From a virus, in IMG/VR virus record IMGVR_UViG_3300003322_000020, positions 1 through 44,945 of that record: DNA of 44,945 nt, one strand, 5' to 3'. This document shows positions 29,856 to 36,642 of the stretch, piece after piece (within the stretch, counting starts at the first letter, position 1; each line of letters opens with the position of its first letter). The translations under genes and the position numbers were made by a program. The notes under the pieces were generated by a model. That model did no database searches. It was not told where the DNA came from and saw nothing but the letters and a program-made list of their open reading frames with translations.

Positions 29856-29933
29856 GGGGCTGGAAGGTTTCGACGTCTGTGAAAGCCGCACGCGGACCGC
29901 AGACGGACACGGGTTCGATTCCCGTCAGCTCCA
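29856..29933 (+). ncRNA. tmRNA-like tRNA domain (mini-tmRNA)
   Basis: GGGGCTG/CAGCTCC (29856-29862 with 29926-29932) is a 7-bp acceptor stem with a G-U at the 3-70 position and discriminator A, the identity set of AlaRS and tmRNA. The 5' part continues GAAGGTTTCGAC, as in the stemless tmRNA D-loop. CGTCTG/CAGACG (29874-29879 with 29900-29905) corresponds to tmRNA helix 2. T-arm ACGGG-TTCGATT-CCCGT. Where tmRNA carries its reading frame and pseudoknots there are only 20 nt with a CCG/CGG mini-hairpin. No CCA is encoded. GGAGGT of the next gene follows at once. Confidence 0.75.
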
Positions 29934-29946
29934 CGGAGGTGATCCA

Positions 29947-30081
29947 ATGGGCAAGTACGACGGATGGCCCAAGGTGTGCAGCGTGTGCAGAGTCCCGGAG
30001 GGGACTCCTCCCGAGGCACACAAGATGAGCTGTCCCGTCTCCAAGCATGGCCGACCGGTCGTGTGGAAGGTGAAGCGTTGA
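29947..30081 (+). CDS. Small zinc-ribbon-like protein
   Basis: A 44-residue basic protein with CSVC (11-14) and a third Cys at about 29 (MSCPVSKHGR, with His nearby): a possible CxxC...CxxxxH zinc site. GGAGGT is 6 bases before the ATG, directly at the 3' end of the tmRNA-like element. The stop overlaps the next start (TTGA). Confidence 0.6.
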   Translation: MGKYDGWPKVCSVCRVPEGTPPEAHKMSCPVSKHGRPVVWKVKR

Positions 30082-30956
30082 AGACACTGGCCCGTACGGT
30101 GAAGCGTGGCGTCTCGGCTGGCGAACCTCTGCCGGACCCGTGGCCCATCTTCGCCGAGAAGAAGATGACTATTCGCAGGGGTAGCATCAGCATGGTGGCC
30201 GGACCTCCCGGCTCCATGAAGACGGTGTGGACTCTCAACGCCGTCAAGAACATGAACGTCCCTACTCTGTATCACTCGTCCGACTCGGACGACTTCACGA
30301 TGGCGTCTCGATCACTCTCCATGCTGACCGGGACGCCTTCTGATGAGACCGAGTTGTGGGTCATGGCCCAGAAGAGCCTGGCTTACGAGACGCTCAAGGA
30401 CATGGACTTCGTCCGGTGGTCGTTCAAGTCGAGCCCCACCCTGGAGCACATGTGGCGGGAGGCGGAAGCCTTCCGTGAGCTGAAGGGCGAGTACCCTCAC
30501 CTCACCGTCATCGACATCATGATGGACATTGACTACGAGGGCGCGGGTGAGCAGAACTACTGGGCACTGATGGCCGAGCTGAAGGACATGGCACGTGAGC
30601 AGGAAACTGCGATCCTGGTCGTTCACCATACATCCGAGTCGGCGAAGGCTGGATCGCCTCCGCCTCGATCAGCGATCATGGGTAAGGCAAACCAGCTACC
30701 CACTCTCATCATCACTCTTTGGGGTGACGCTTACGCTGAGACTCTCGACGTGGCGACCGTCAAGAACCGGTTCGGACCGCAGGACGCGATGGCCAAGAAG
30801 TACTTCAAGATGGCTGCGCACCCTGCGATCTGCCTCATCGAGGAGCTGGAGAATCCGGAACCGCCGCCGCTCCTGTTCAAGGACGGCCCCTACACAGACG
30901 AAGAGGACAAGGTAGATGTCTGGGCTGGCGACTTTGGCAGCAGAGACGAGCACTAG
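30078..30956 (+). CDS. RecA/RepA-like AAA ATPase, putative replicative helicase or loader
   Basis: A 292-residue P-loop protein. Walker A is GPPGSMKT (about 39-46; Met replaces the usual second Gly), and Walker B-like HLTVIDIMMDID is near 145-156. A later VVHHTSESAKAG has the His/Ser sensor character of RepA/DnaB-like RecA folds. Together with the adjacent primase genes it probably drives unwinding at the fork. The start is a TTG overlapping the upstream stop (TTGA), with GGAAGG 6 bases before. A downstream GTG at 30099 is the alternative. Confidence 0.8.
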   Translation: MKTLARTVKRGVSAGEPLPDPWPIFAEKKMTIRRGSISMVAGPPGSMKTVWTLNAVKNMNVPTLYHSSDSDDFTMASRSLSMLTGTPSDETELWVMAQKSLAYETLKDMDFVRWSFKSSPTLEHMWREAEAFRELKGEYPHLTVIDIMMDIDYEGAGEQNYWALMAELKDMAREQETAILVVHHTSESAKAGSPPPRSAIMGKANQLPTLIITLWGDAYAETLDVATVKNRFGPQDAMAKKYFKMAAHPAICLIEELENPEPPPLLFKDGPYTDEEDKVDVWAGDFGSRDEH

Positions 30957-31044
30957 TACTGGAGCCGGTGGAGTCGGGCTGATCATCCTTGTGGCGATCG
31001 TCCTGGTTATCGCTGGCTCCTCCGGTGGAGGACGTGGTCGATGA
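30916..31044 (+). CDS. Small membrane protein, out-of-frame overlap
   Basis: A 42-residue protein starting inside the ATPase gene in another frame and ending in an ATGA overlap with the endonuclease VII gene. One hydrophobic helix (GVGLIILVAIVLVIAG, about 19-34) and a Gly/Arg tail. Bridging exactly between two genes by coupled start/stop supports it. The ribosome site is weak. Confidence 0.5.
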   Translation: MSGLATLAAETSTSTGAGGVGLIILVAIVLVIAGSSGGGRGR

Positions 31045-31460
31045 CCAGAGGACTCAAGAAGTGGTGCAAGGATTGTCCTGAGGGGAGCCGTCGACCGGCT
31101 CCCCATCCGGGGCCACGATGCGCCACTCACCACAGAGCAGTCATGAAGGCCCGCAGAGAGGCCGCTCACGGCCGAGCAATCTTCGAGCGGTACGGACTGA
31201 CCAAGGAACAGTACGAAGCCCTGTACGAGGCACAGGGAGGCGTCTGCTACATATGCAGGAGAGCTACTGGACGCCGTAAGAAGCTGGCTGTCGACCACGA
31301 CCACGTGAGTGGATACGTGCGAGGCTTGCTTTGCTCTCCTTGCAACGGTATGCTCGCTCATGCACGAGACAACATCGAAGTCTTCGAGCGAGCGGCTGGC
31401 TACCTGGCCAGCCCACCAGCGCACGACGTAGTAGGGAAGGTGAAGCCCGATGGTGGGTGA
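31041..31460 (+). CDS. Recombination endonuclease VII (HNH)
   Basis: A 139-residue T4 gp49-type nuclease. The zinc site is CYIC (about 73-76) and LLCSPC (about 101-106). The HNH core is VDHDHVSGYVRGLLCSPCNG followed by MLAHARDN. The family resolves Holliday junctions and branched DNA before packaging. Another Cys group near the N-terminus (WCKDC) may be structural. The ATG is coupled to the upstream stop. Confidence 0.92.
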   Translation: MTRGLKKWCKDCPEGSRRPAPHPGPRCATHHRAVMKARREAAHGRAIFERYGLTKEQYEALYEAQGGVCYICRRATGRRKKLAVDHDHVSGYVRGLLCSPCNGMLAHARDNIEVFERAAGYLASPPAHDVVGKVKPDGG

Positions 31461-31635
31461 CAGTGACCTCGACAAGATCAAGAGGCACTTCGGAATCTAC
31501 TGGTCGAACACCCCGAAGTTCGACACGTCCATCAATGCGCTTCTCGGTCTCGGCATCCCTGTGGGTGCCGTCATCGAGATCGCCACGGGAATCTGGCGGG
31601 AGGCATGGGATGCGGGGAACTCGGAAGACCGGTGA
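31450..31635 (+). CDS. Small protein between nuclease and primase genes
   Basis: A 61-residue protein (DLDKIKRHFGIYWSNTPKFD, GLGIPVGAVIEIATGIWREA). It overlaps the ends of both neighbours, with GAAGGTGA upstream of the ATG. Function unknown. The amphipathic C-terminal half may be a protein-contact helix. Confidence 0.6.
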   Translation: MVGDSDLDKIKRHFGIYWSNTPKFDTSINALLGLGIPVGAVIEIATGIWREAWDAGNSEDR

Positions 31636-32011
31636 GTCGGAGTTCGAGTTTCCCATCTTTCCGATCTCGCCGATCCTGGAGAGTTACGGCGGTGTACCCG
31701 CTGTTGAGAACATCGGATGGAAGCCATACCGATGTCCGTTTCATGACGACCGAGATGCTTCAGGGTCAGTCAACACGCAGAAGCAGGTCTACAACTGCCA
31801 CGCAGCCGACTGCCCCAAGGGCAACGCGGTCCAAGTGATCATGCAGTACGAGAGGATGGACTATGCCAGCGCTGTCGAAAGAGCAGCGGAGATATCTGGA
31901 GCGAGCGACACTCACGTACGCCGAGAATCTGGACGTCGCGGCCGGATGGCTGGAGGGTCGAGGAATCGATCTGGCTCACGCTCGTTCAAGAGGACTTGGC
32001 GTAGTGACTGA
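31610..32011 (+). CDS. Primase zinc-binding domain (CHC2/DnaG N-terminus)
   Basis: A 133-residue protein with the DnaG-type zinc ribbon: YRCPFHDD (Cys-x2-His), SVNTQKQVYNCHAADCPKGN (Cys-x4-Cys) and VIMQYERMDYASAVERAAEI, the characteristic helix after the ribbon. It binds template DNA for primer initiation. After about residue 95 the frame becomes Arg/Ser-rich and loses family resemblance, while the homology continues in the next gene in the +1 frame (31863). The overlap is 149 bases. Confidence 0.8.
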   Translation: MRGTRKTGESEFEFPIFPISPILESYGGVPAVENIGWKPYRCPFHDDRDASGSVNTQKQVYNCHAADCPKGNAVQVIMQYERMDYASAVERAAEISGASDTHVRRESGRRGRMAGGSRNRSGSRSFKRTWRSD

Positions 32012-32501
32012 CCCGCTTCCAGGTCACGAGTCCTATGTGGGTCGGCTGGCCATTCCGTATCTCACGGATGTCGGCCCCGTCAACATGAACTTCAGGTGCA
32101 TGGAGGATCACAACTGCAAGGAGATTCCCCACCACAAGAAGTACCTGAAGCGTAAGGGTTCCGGAACGAACCTGTATGGTGTACAGTCTGCCTCGTGGGC
32201 CGACGACTGGATCGTCGTCACCGAGGGGGAGATCGACGCTCTGATCTGGCAGCAGATCGGCGTCCCAGCGATCGGCGTGCCTGGTGCCGAGAACTGGAAG
32301 GACTACTGGGTCAACGTCTTCGAGGACTTCAGCCGTGTATACTTGGCTGAAGACGGGGATGATGCGGGTAAGGATCTGTGGATCGCGATGACCGAGAACC
32401 TGACCAACGTCATCCGCATGAAGATGCCTGACGGAGAGGACAGCAACAGCATGTTCTTGAAGGAGGGCGGAGACTACCTACTGGGCAGGATCAAGCAGTG
32501 A
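31863..32501 (+). CDS. Primase catalytic (TOPRIM) domain
   Basis: A 212-residue protein. It begins with a DnaG-like linker (AAGWLEGRGIDLAHARSRGL), then TOPRIM motifs VVTEGEIDALIW (catalytic Glu) and YLAEDGDDAGKD (DxD). It supplies the primer-synthesis active site; the zinc domain is the overlapping upstream gene. Either separate translation (GAGAGGA lies upstream of the ATG) or a +1 ribosomal frameshift would join the two halves. Confidence 0.85.
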   Translation: MPALSKEQRRYLERATLTYAENLDVAAGWLEGRGIDLAHARSRGLGVVTDPLPGHESYVGRLAIPYLTDVGPVNMNFRCMEDHNCKEIPHHKKYLKRKGSGTNLYGVQSASWADDWIVVTEGEIDALIWQQIGVPAIGVPGAENWKDYWVNVFEDFSRVYLAEDGDDAGKDLWIAMTENLTNVIRMKMPDGEDSNSMFLKEGGDYLLGRIKQ

Positions 32502-32848
32502 GCCGATCGTGGCGTAACTCCTGGGGCCCGGAACTCAAGTTCCGGGAATCCCGGGAACATCGTAGCAACTGGAAGCGTTACATCTCACAGGAAGAGGAAG
32601 CAGTGTCCGACGAAATCAAGGTGTTCGTGATCGTCAACGAGTGGACCGACATCGCCAACAACACCTCCTCGGAGATCACGGGTGGCAAGTACTTCGCCTC
32701 TGAGGATGAGGCGTGGGACGCGCTCGACCTGATCGCACAGGCTCACAACGTGGAGCTGGACCCGGACGAGACGTCCCTCCAGCTCGAAGACCACAAGAGT
32801 GGACTCCAGTCCGAGGAGTACACGATCGAGGAACTGACGAGGGGCTGA
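32498..32848 (+). CDS. Small acidic protein, unknown function
   Basis: A 116-residue open frame from a GTG coupled to the primase stop (GTGA). A second GTG at 32603 with GAGGAAG upstream would give an 81-residue product starting VSDEIKVFVIVNEWTD; that part looks more like a folded beta/alpha domain, so the shorter form may be the real protein. Acidic, no motif recognised. Confidence 0.55.
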   Translation: MSRSWRNSWGPELKFRESREHRSNWKRYISQEEEAVSDEIKVFVIVNEWTDIANNTSSEITGGKYFASEDEAWDALDLIAQAHNVELDPDETSLQLEDHKSGLQSEEYTIEELTRG

Positions 32849-32850
32849 GC

Positions 32851-33009
32851 ATGGGGAAGCACAGCAAGAAGGACGACAAGAACTCGCAGCCGTGGGATCC
32901 CACGCTGACTCCCGCCGAGAAGGCGAAGGAGTTCGACGAGCAGTGGGCCCAGAACTCGGGCAAGCCGAAGCCGTTCATCGAGCGGCGTAAGGGGAGGCAC
33001 GGCAAGTGA
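32851..33009 (+). CDS. Small basic/charged protein
   Basis: A 52-residue Lys/Asp/Glu-rich protein (GKHSKKDDKNSQPWDPTLTP, ending IERRKGRHGK). Probably unstructured at both ends. It is two bases from the previous stop and coupled to the next start. Unknown function. Confidence 0.5.
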   Translation: MGKHSKKDDKNSQPWDPTLTPAEKAKEFDEQWAQNSGKPKPFIERRKGRHGK

Positions 33010-33071
33010 CCTGCAACAACTGCAAGAACCCGCCGCACTTCCCGCCGCACTGCGGGTGCCCGGCCGGATGA
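33006..33071 (+). CDS. 21-residue Cys/Pro-rich micro-protein
   Basis: GTGA overlap with the upstream stop and ATGA overlap with the downstream start. The product has CNNC and CGC with five Pro residues: a minimal four-Cys metal site. Coupling at both ends is the main evidence. Confidence 0.45.
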   Translation: MTCNNCKNPPHFPPHCGCPAG

Positions 33072-33376
33072 GTGCACATGACGCCTATGGCGTCGAGGTT
33101 GAGGTGGGGGATGTCGTCGTTTCGGCGGCGTCCTCTACCGGCCGCCATCGGATCGGCAAGGTCTACCGTCTCGACAAGAACGGTTACCCTTGGATCCAGG
33201 TAGCCGAGAAGGATCGGCGCAGCATGACCTATCAGTGGACCAAGACGTCTGCTGGTAGCTCGTTCATCATCCTGCACAAGAAGAATGCGGCGTGGCTCAC
33301 GCCCGCCGTGAACGACCGGATCGAGCTGGACTATGACGCAAGTGAGCCGTCCTTCCTGGGACGCAACCTTCCTTGA
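33068..33376 (+). CDS. SH3-like barrel protein, unknown function
   Basis: A 102-residue protein, beta-rich: YGVEVEVGDVVVSAASST, HRIGKVYRLDKNGYPWIQVA and NDRIELDYD suggest a small barrel as found in KOW/SH3-like nucleic-acid-binding proteins. The start at 33068 is coupled to the upstream micro-protein. Its end overlaps the deaminase gene by 44 bases. Confidence 0.6.
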   Translation: MSAHDAYGVEVEVGDVVVSAASSTGRHRIGKVYRLDKNGYPWIQVAEKDRRSMTYQWTKTSAGSSFIILHKKNAAWLTPAVNDRIELDYDASEPSFLGRNLP

Positions 33377-33734
33377 CATAGCCAGCATCTGGGCTGAGCG
33401 ATCGACGTGCTCCCGCCGCAAGGTGGGGGCCGTCGTCGTCAAGGACAAGAAGGTAATCGGACAGGGGTACAATGGGGTTGCCAGCGGTAAGCGTCATTGT
33501 GTCGATGGGGGTTGTCCTCGTGGACAGATGCCTTACTCGGAGGTTCCGCCGAATGCGGACTACAACCAGTTCCCCTGCTATGCCATCCACGCCGAACACA
33601 ATGCGATCCTTGATGCCGGTCTGGGATCGTGCGAGGGAGCAACTCTCTATGTCACGGAAGAACCGTGCCGACAGTGCCTCAACCTCATCGAGCACGCTCG
33701 TATCGGACGGGTCGTTGTTCTTGAGCGCCCCTGA
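33333..33734 (+). CDS. dCMP deaminase
   Basis: A 133-residue enzyme. The zinc site is HAEHNAIL (His86, catalytic Glu88) and EEPCRQC (Cys112, Cys115). The extra Cys/His region around 56-61 (HCVDGGCPRG) is the second zinc site of phage dCMP deaminases. It turns dCMP into dUMP, the substrate of the ThyX encoded three genes downstream, so the two form a dTMP supply line. Confidence 0.92.
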   Translation: MTQVSRPSWDATFLDIASIWAERSTCSRRKVGAVVVKDKKVIGQGYNGVASGKRHCVDGGCPRGQMPYSEVPPNADYNQFPCYAIHAEHNAILDAGLGSCEGATLYVTEEPCRQCLNLIEHARIGRVVVLERP

Positions 33735-33993
33735 GGCCCCGAAGACCATCACGCTCCACACCGTGGAACAGGAGCCCAGTGAGGGCGACTGGTACCAGGT
33801 GCAGGCGTGGCGCAAGGACGACTCCGCCTACTCGTTCATGTTCAACAACGAACGAGCCTGGCGTCCCTGGGGTCTCGGCTCCAAGACGCTCGACGGAGTG
33901 ATGGCGTCCTACGTGGACGCCAAGGAAGTGTACGCCAAGGTCCGCATCGTGAAGACGACCAAGGTGGTGATCACCGAAGATGACCTCTCCTGA
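33721..33993 (+). CDS. Small protein, unknown function
   Basis: About 90 residues from a TTG at 33721 (33715 is an alternative). The frame is open further upstream inside the deaminase gene, but that part is Ser/Arg-rich and reads as a shadow. The folded-looking part has TITLHTVEQEP, WYQVQAWRKDDSAYSFMFNN and a beta C-terminus. The start is uncertain because no strong ribosome site stands out. Confidence 0.5.
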   Translation: MSAPEAPKTITLHTVEQEPSEGDWYQVQAWRKDDSAYSFMFNNERAWRPWGLGSKTLDGVMASYVDAKEVYAKVRIVKTTKVVITEDDLS

Positions 33994-34306
33994 TCCGAAC
34001 TCCTGGGTGCAGTCGGCTCTCCAGGATCTGAGCTACAACCTGGCCACCAAGAACGAGGACTACCGAATCGACGGGGAGTTCAGCAACTTCGAGTCGGTGG
34101 CCAAGGCTCTCGACATTCCGGTTGAGACTGCCATCCTCACCCAGCTCTACACCAAGTTGGGCAGGCTTCAGGGGCTGTCGAACAGCCCCAACCATGAGGC
34201 CAAGATCGACACGTACCACGACCTTGCGGGGTACGCCGTCATCCTGTACGCTTACGTTATGAGCACTCGCGAGGACGTGCTCGACACCGAGCTTCCGGAG
34301 TTCTGA
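33980..34306 (+). CDS. MazG/DUF1599-like nucleotide-metabolism protein
   Basis: A 108-residue all-helical protein with YNLATKNEDYRIDGEFSNFE, ILTQLYTKLGRLQGL and KIDTYHDLAGYAVILYAYVM: the metal-binding E..D pattern and YHDLAGYA helix recall the nucleotide-modification-associated domain/DUF1599 proteins related to all-alpha NTP pyrophosphatases. Substrate unknown. It overlaps its neighbours and directly precedes thyX, consistent with deoxynucleotide metabolism. Confidence 0.65.
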   Translation: MTSPDPNSWVQSALQDLSYNLATKNEDYRIDGEFSNFESVAKALDIPVETAILTQLYTKLGRLQGLSNSPNHEAKIDTYHDLAGYAVILYAYVMSTREDVLDTELPEF

Positions 34307-35040
34307 TGAAGGTCTTCCTGATCGGCAAGACTGAAGTGGATCTGTTCCCGCCGAACGGGTCCAGCCGACACGTGATGCCTGGCAAGGCTGAAGGCTCTGC
34401 CTTCGAGAAGCGGGTGCGTCAGTCCGAGAACTTCTCGGTCGGCAACAACGAAGGCCAGAACCTCATCGAGTTCGCTGGTCGCCTGTGCTACGAGTCGTTC
34501 CACCTGCCCAACGAGGACACCGCCGACAACGGATCGTACGTACGGCACATCGTGGAGCAGGGGCACGAGAGCGTGCTGGAGCACGTCTCTGTCACGTTCT
34601 ACGTGGAAGGCGTGAGCCGCAATCTGACTCACGAGCTGATCCGACACCGGCATCTCAGCTTCTCCGAGCTGTCGCAGCGGTTCGTGAACATGGAGGACGC
34701 CAACACGGTCATGCCTCCTGCGTTCCAGGGCCTCGGGTTGGCTCCCCTGGAGCCGCTCGGGGACAACTTCAAGGAGAAGTACAAGCGGGCGGTCCAGTCC
34801 CTCAGGGACATCGGCAAGACCCGCAAGCAGGCCCGAGAGGCTGCCAGGTATGGCCTGCCGTCCGGTATGGAAACCAAGCTGGTGGTGAGCGGCAACCTGC
34901 GTGCGTGGCGGGATGTCCTGAAGAAGAGGCTCAGCGTCCACGCTGACGCCGAGATCCAGGAGCTGGCCATGAAGATCTGGGACATCCTGAGCTACGAGTA
35001 CCCGGACGTGTTCGCCGACATCGAGTACCAGGAGGACTGA
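34306..35040 (+). CDS. thyX: FAD-dependent thymidylate synthase
   Basis: A 244-residue enzyme with the ThyX signature RHRHLSFSELSQRF (113-126, matching RHRxxSxxExSxR), the upstream HESVLEHVSVTF substrate/FAD region and the C-terminal helix region. It makes dTMP from dUMP using methylene-tetrahydrofolate and NADPH through FAD. The ATG overlaps the upstream stop (TGATG). Common in actinomycetes and their phages. Confidence 0.95.
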   Translation: MKVFLIGKTEVDLFPPNGSSRHVMPGKAEGSAFEKRVRQSENFSVGNNEGQNLIEFAGRLCYESFHLPNEDTADNGSYVRHIVEQGHESVLEHVSVTFYVEGVSRNLTHELIRHRHLSFSELSQRFVNMEDANTVMPPAFQGLGLAPLEPLGDNFKEKYKRAVQSLRDIGKTRKQAREAARYGLPSGMETKLVVSGNLRAWRDVLKKRLSVHADAEIQELAMKIWDILSYEYPDVFADIEYQED

Positions 35041-35297
35041 TGGAAGACAGGATCCTGGAGCCTGAGGGCTCCATCGAGATCGCGGCGGAGAGGCATGGCA
35101 TCCCTGCCAGCGTGACGATCTACTTCGTCTTCGATGGCGACTGGGCCAACATGTACGACGACGGTACTGAGACTGAGGCTGACGCTCGTGCACTGTTCGT
35201 GCGTGAGGTTCAGGCGGCGCTGGAGGCGAGGCGCGATGAGGCGCGTGCGAGTCAGTCGGCAGAGGGGTCGGCTGATACTGAGAATCGAGGAGCATGA
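35040..35297 (+). CDS. Small acidic protein, unknown function
   Basis: An 85-residue protein: TIYFVFDGDWANMYDDGTET, then a long helix (ADARALFVREVQAALEARRD). It overlaps the thyX stop by one base and the next start by four. No family recognised. Confidence 0.55.
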   Translation: MEDRILEPEGSIEIAAERHGIPASVTIYFVFDGDWANMYDDGTETEADARALFVREVQAALEARRDEARASQSAEGSADTENRGA

Positions 35298-35572
35298 TGG
35301 CAGACGTGAACAACCTGGTGAAGGTGATCTCCGAGGAGATCGCTCGGGAGCTGATCCGAGAGCGCGGAGCAAAGGTGAGTGACACTGTCATCGCCTTCCG
35401 TGTCGGCGAGGCGTTCGAGGAGCTGAACCAGCTCGACGTGGACGACTTCCTCCAGCTCATCAAGGGGTACGTCGGTGTCGCCGACGTCCACGTGAGCATT
35501 CCGACGTGGCGTGTGGCTGACGACGGCCGCGTCAAGACCGAGAAGGAGCTGGAAGAGGAGTTGAAGTTCTGA
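35294..35572 (+). CDS. Small protein, unknown function
   Basis: A 92-residue mostly helical acidic protein (NNLVKVISEEIARELIRERG, VGEAFEELNQLDVDDFLQLI). Two adjacent ATGs (35294, 35297) follow GAGGAG. Coupled to both neighbours. Not assigned. Confidence 0.55.
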   Translation: MMADVNNLVKVISEEIARELIRERGAKVSDTVIAFRVGEAFEELNQLDVDDFLQLIKGYVGVADVHVSIPTWRVADDGRVKTEKELEEELKF

Positions 35573-35757
35573 TGGGCAAGAAGTACGACGCGTACGCCAA
35601 GGCTGCCCAGGCCGAGAATCAGGCTCGCACTCGACTCGAAGCCGAGAAGGTGGGCGGCGATCAGGCCGCCATCCAGCAGGCGAGCAACGACTTCAAGCAG
35701 GCTCACGAGATCGCCAAGGTCACGTATGACGAGTGGTCTGACGACATCACTGGCTGA
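35572..35757 (+). CDS. Small charged protein, last gene of the rightward block
   Basis: A 61-residue single long helix (KAAQAENQARTRLEAEKVGG, ASNDFKQAHEIAKVTYDEWS) resembling a coiled coil. The ATG overlaps the upstream stop (TGATG). It ends 15 bases before the convergent terminator. Unknown function. Confidence 0.55.
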   Translation: MGKKYDAYAKAAQAENQARTRLEAEKVGGDQAAIQQASNDFKQAHEIAKVTYDEWSDDITG

Positions 35758-35772
35758 GTCCTGAAACGCAGA

Positions 35773-35802
35773 AACGGCCCCCTCCTTCGGGAGGGGGCCG
35801 TT
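35773..35802. terminator. Bidirectional terminator between convergent blocks
   Basis: AACGGCCCCCTCC and GGAGGGGGCCGTT form a perfect 13-bp stem closed by a TTCG tetraloop, with A-rich sequence on the left and T-rich on the right. It lies exactly between the convergent ends of the early (+) and late (-) blocks and can serve both. Confidence 0.9.
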
Positions 35803-35805
35803 CTG

Positions 35806-36048
35806 TTACTTCTCTTCGTCAGCTTCCGAAGGGAGCGGGCTCGACGAATCCAGCCGAAGAGTCTTCAGAAGATTCTCCACCGCTGGTGACTGCATCAGGC
35901 GGGACAACAGCGAAGCTGCCGTCACCAAAGCTGCACCCGTTCCCACTGTCGCACTGAGGCCAAGAGCAGGCACCAGTACCGGAACCACAGGGATAAGGGC
36001 GATCAACACTTGGATCGCCGTACGGGCCGGTCGGACCCACTTGCTCAT
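35806..36048 (-). CDS. Holin candidate
   Basis: An 80-residue protein: basic N-terminus, two hydrophobic segments (AIQVLIALIPVVPVLVPALG at about 10-29 and VGTGAALVTAASLLSRL), and an acidic/Ser-rich C-terminal tail. Small size, end of the late operon and the neighbouring wall-binding and TM/coiled-coil proteins fit a lysis cassette. The ATG at 36048 has GAGAGG rather far upstream. An overlapping frame to 36058 is judged non-coding. Confidence 0.6.
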   Translation of the reverse strand: MSKWVRPARTAIQVLIALIPVVPVLVPALGLSATVGTGAALVTAASLLSRLMQSPAVENLLKTLRLDSSSPLPSEADEEK

Positions 36049-36067
36049 CTGACATCACTTACCTCTC

Positions 36068-36325
36068 TCACGCATACCGGTTGCGTAGCCGCTCGATCTG
36101 AACGGCAGTCTCTCTGTCGATCACACCTGTCGGGTTCAACCCGAACAGGTGCTGTAGGCCCTTGAGGTGGTCTACCGTAGACTTATCCATCTCCCCAGTC
36201 TGAGGTACCGCCAGTGTCCGCTGGATGTCACGGATGACATCTGCTGTGTAGACCTGGTGCGGGCTCCTGGGTTGAGGCTTGTACCAAGAGGGCGTCACGT
36301 CCTGTGGGTCATGCTCCATCTTCAA
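36068..36325 (-). CDS. Peptidoglycan-binding-like protein
   Basis: An 85-residue protein with a helical region like PG_binding_1: VIRDIQRTLAVPQTGEMDKS (about 30-49), then DHLKGLQHLFGLNPTGVIDRE, i.e. two P.TG..D/D..T turns. The start overlaps the upstream stop (ATGA type). It may help anchor a lysis factor to the wall or act with the endolysin. No catalytic residues. Confidence 0.6.
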   Translation of the reverse strand: MKMEHDPQDVTPSWYKPQPRSPHQVYTADVIRDIQRTLAVPQTGEMDKSTVDHLKGLQHLFGLNPTGVIDRETAVQIERLRNRYA

Positions 36326-36639
36326 GCACCTACCTTGATCGCGATACGATCGACCGTGTCCTTCACGAGAGACACCTTGACACTCAGTTCTTCAACCTCG
36401 GCTCGCTGAGTAACTAGCCCTTCGAGAATTTCTACCCGATGGCGTAGTTCCGTCAGCTCGGCACTCCGAGATTCCTTGTCCTCCTTCAGGAGGTCCACCT
36501 GAGCCTGAAGCATGTCGACGGTGTCAGATGCGATCTGACTCGCCGTGCTTCTACCCTGCATTCTACCACCAGCATAGCCGCCCACAGCGACTCCTATGAT
36601 GGTGGCCACACTGCCTATGGCACTGAGGTCCATCCCCAC
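36322..36639 (-). CDS. Membrane-anchored coiled-coil protein
   Basis: A 105-residue protein with an N-terminal hydrophobic segment (GSVATIIGVAVGGYAGG, about 8-24) and a long heptad-rich coiled coil (MLQAQVDLLKEDKESRSAEL, then VEILEGLVTQ and onward). TM plus coiled coil is the layout of spanin-like or holin-associated proteins. It is the first gene of the lysis-like cassette after the tail nozzle gene. Confidence 0.65.
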   Translation of the reverse strand: MGMDLSAIGSVATIIGVAVGGYAGGRMQGRSTASQIASDTVDMLQAQVDLLKEDKESRSAELTELRHRVEILEGLVTQRAEVEELSVKVSLVKDTVDRIAIKVGA

Positions 36640-36642
36640 CCC

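Noticed and set aside
34252-35706. 484-codon open frame opposite thyX
   Set aside because: Antisense to recognised genes; Ser/Leu/Arg-rich with no motifs.
18000-36000. Lysogeny module
   Set aside because: No integrase, recombinase, excisionase or attachment site was found. The tRNA-like elements were considered as att sites but are too many and too diverse.
35819-36058. Alternative frame over the holin candidate
   Set aside because: Gly/Ser/Pro/Cys-rich without structure; the overlapping frame gives clear membrane segments.
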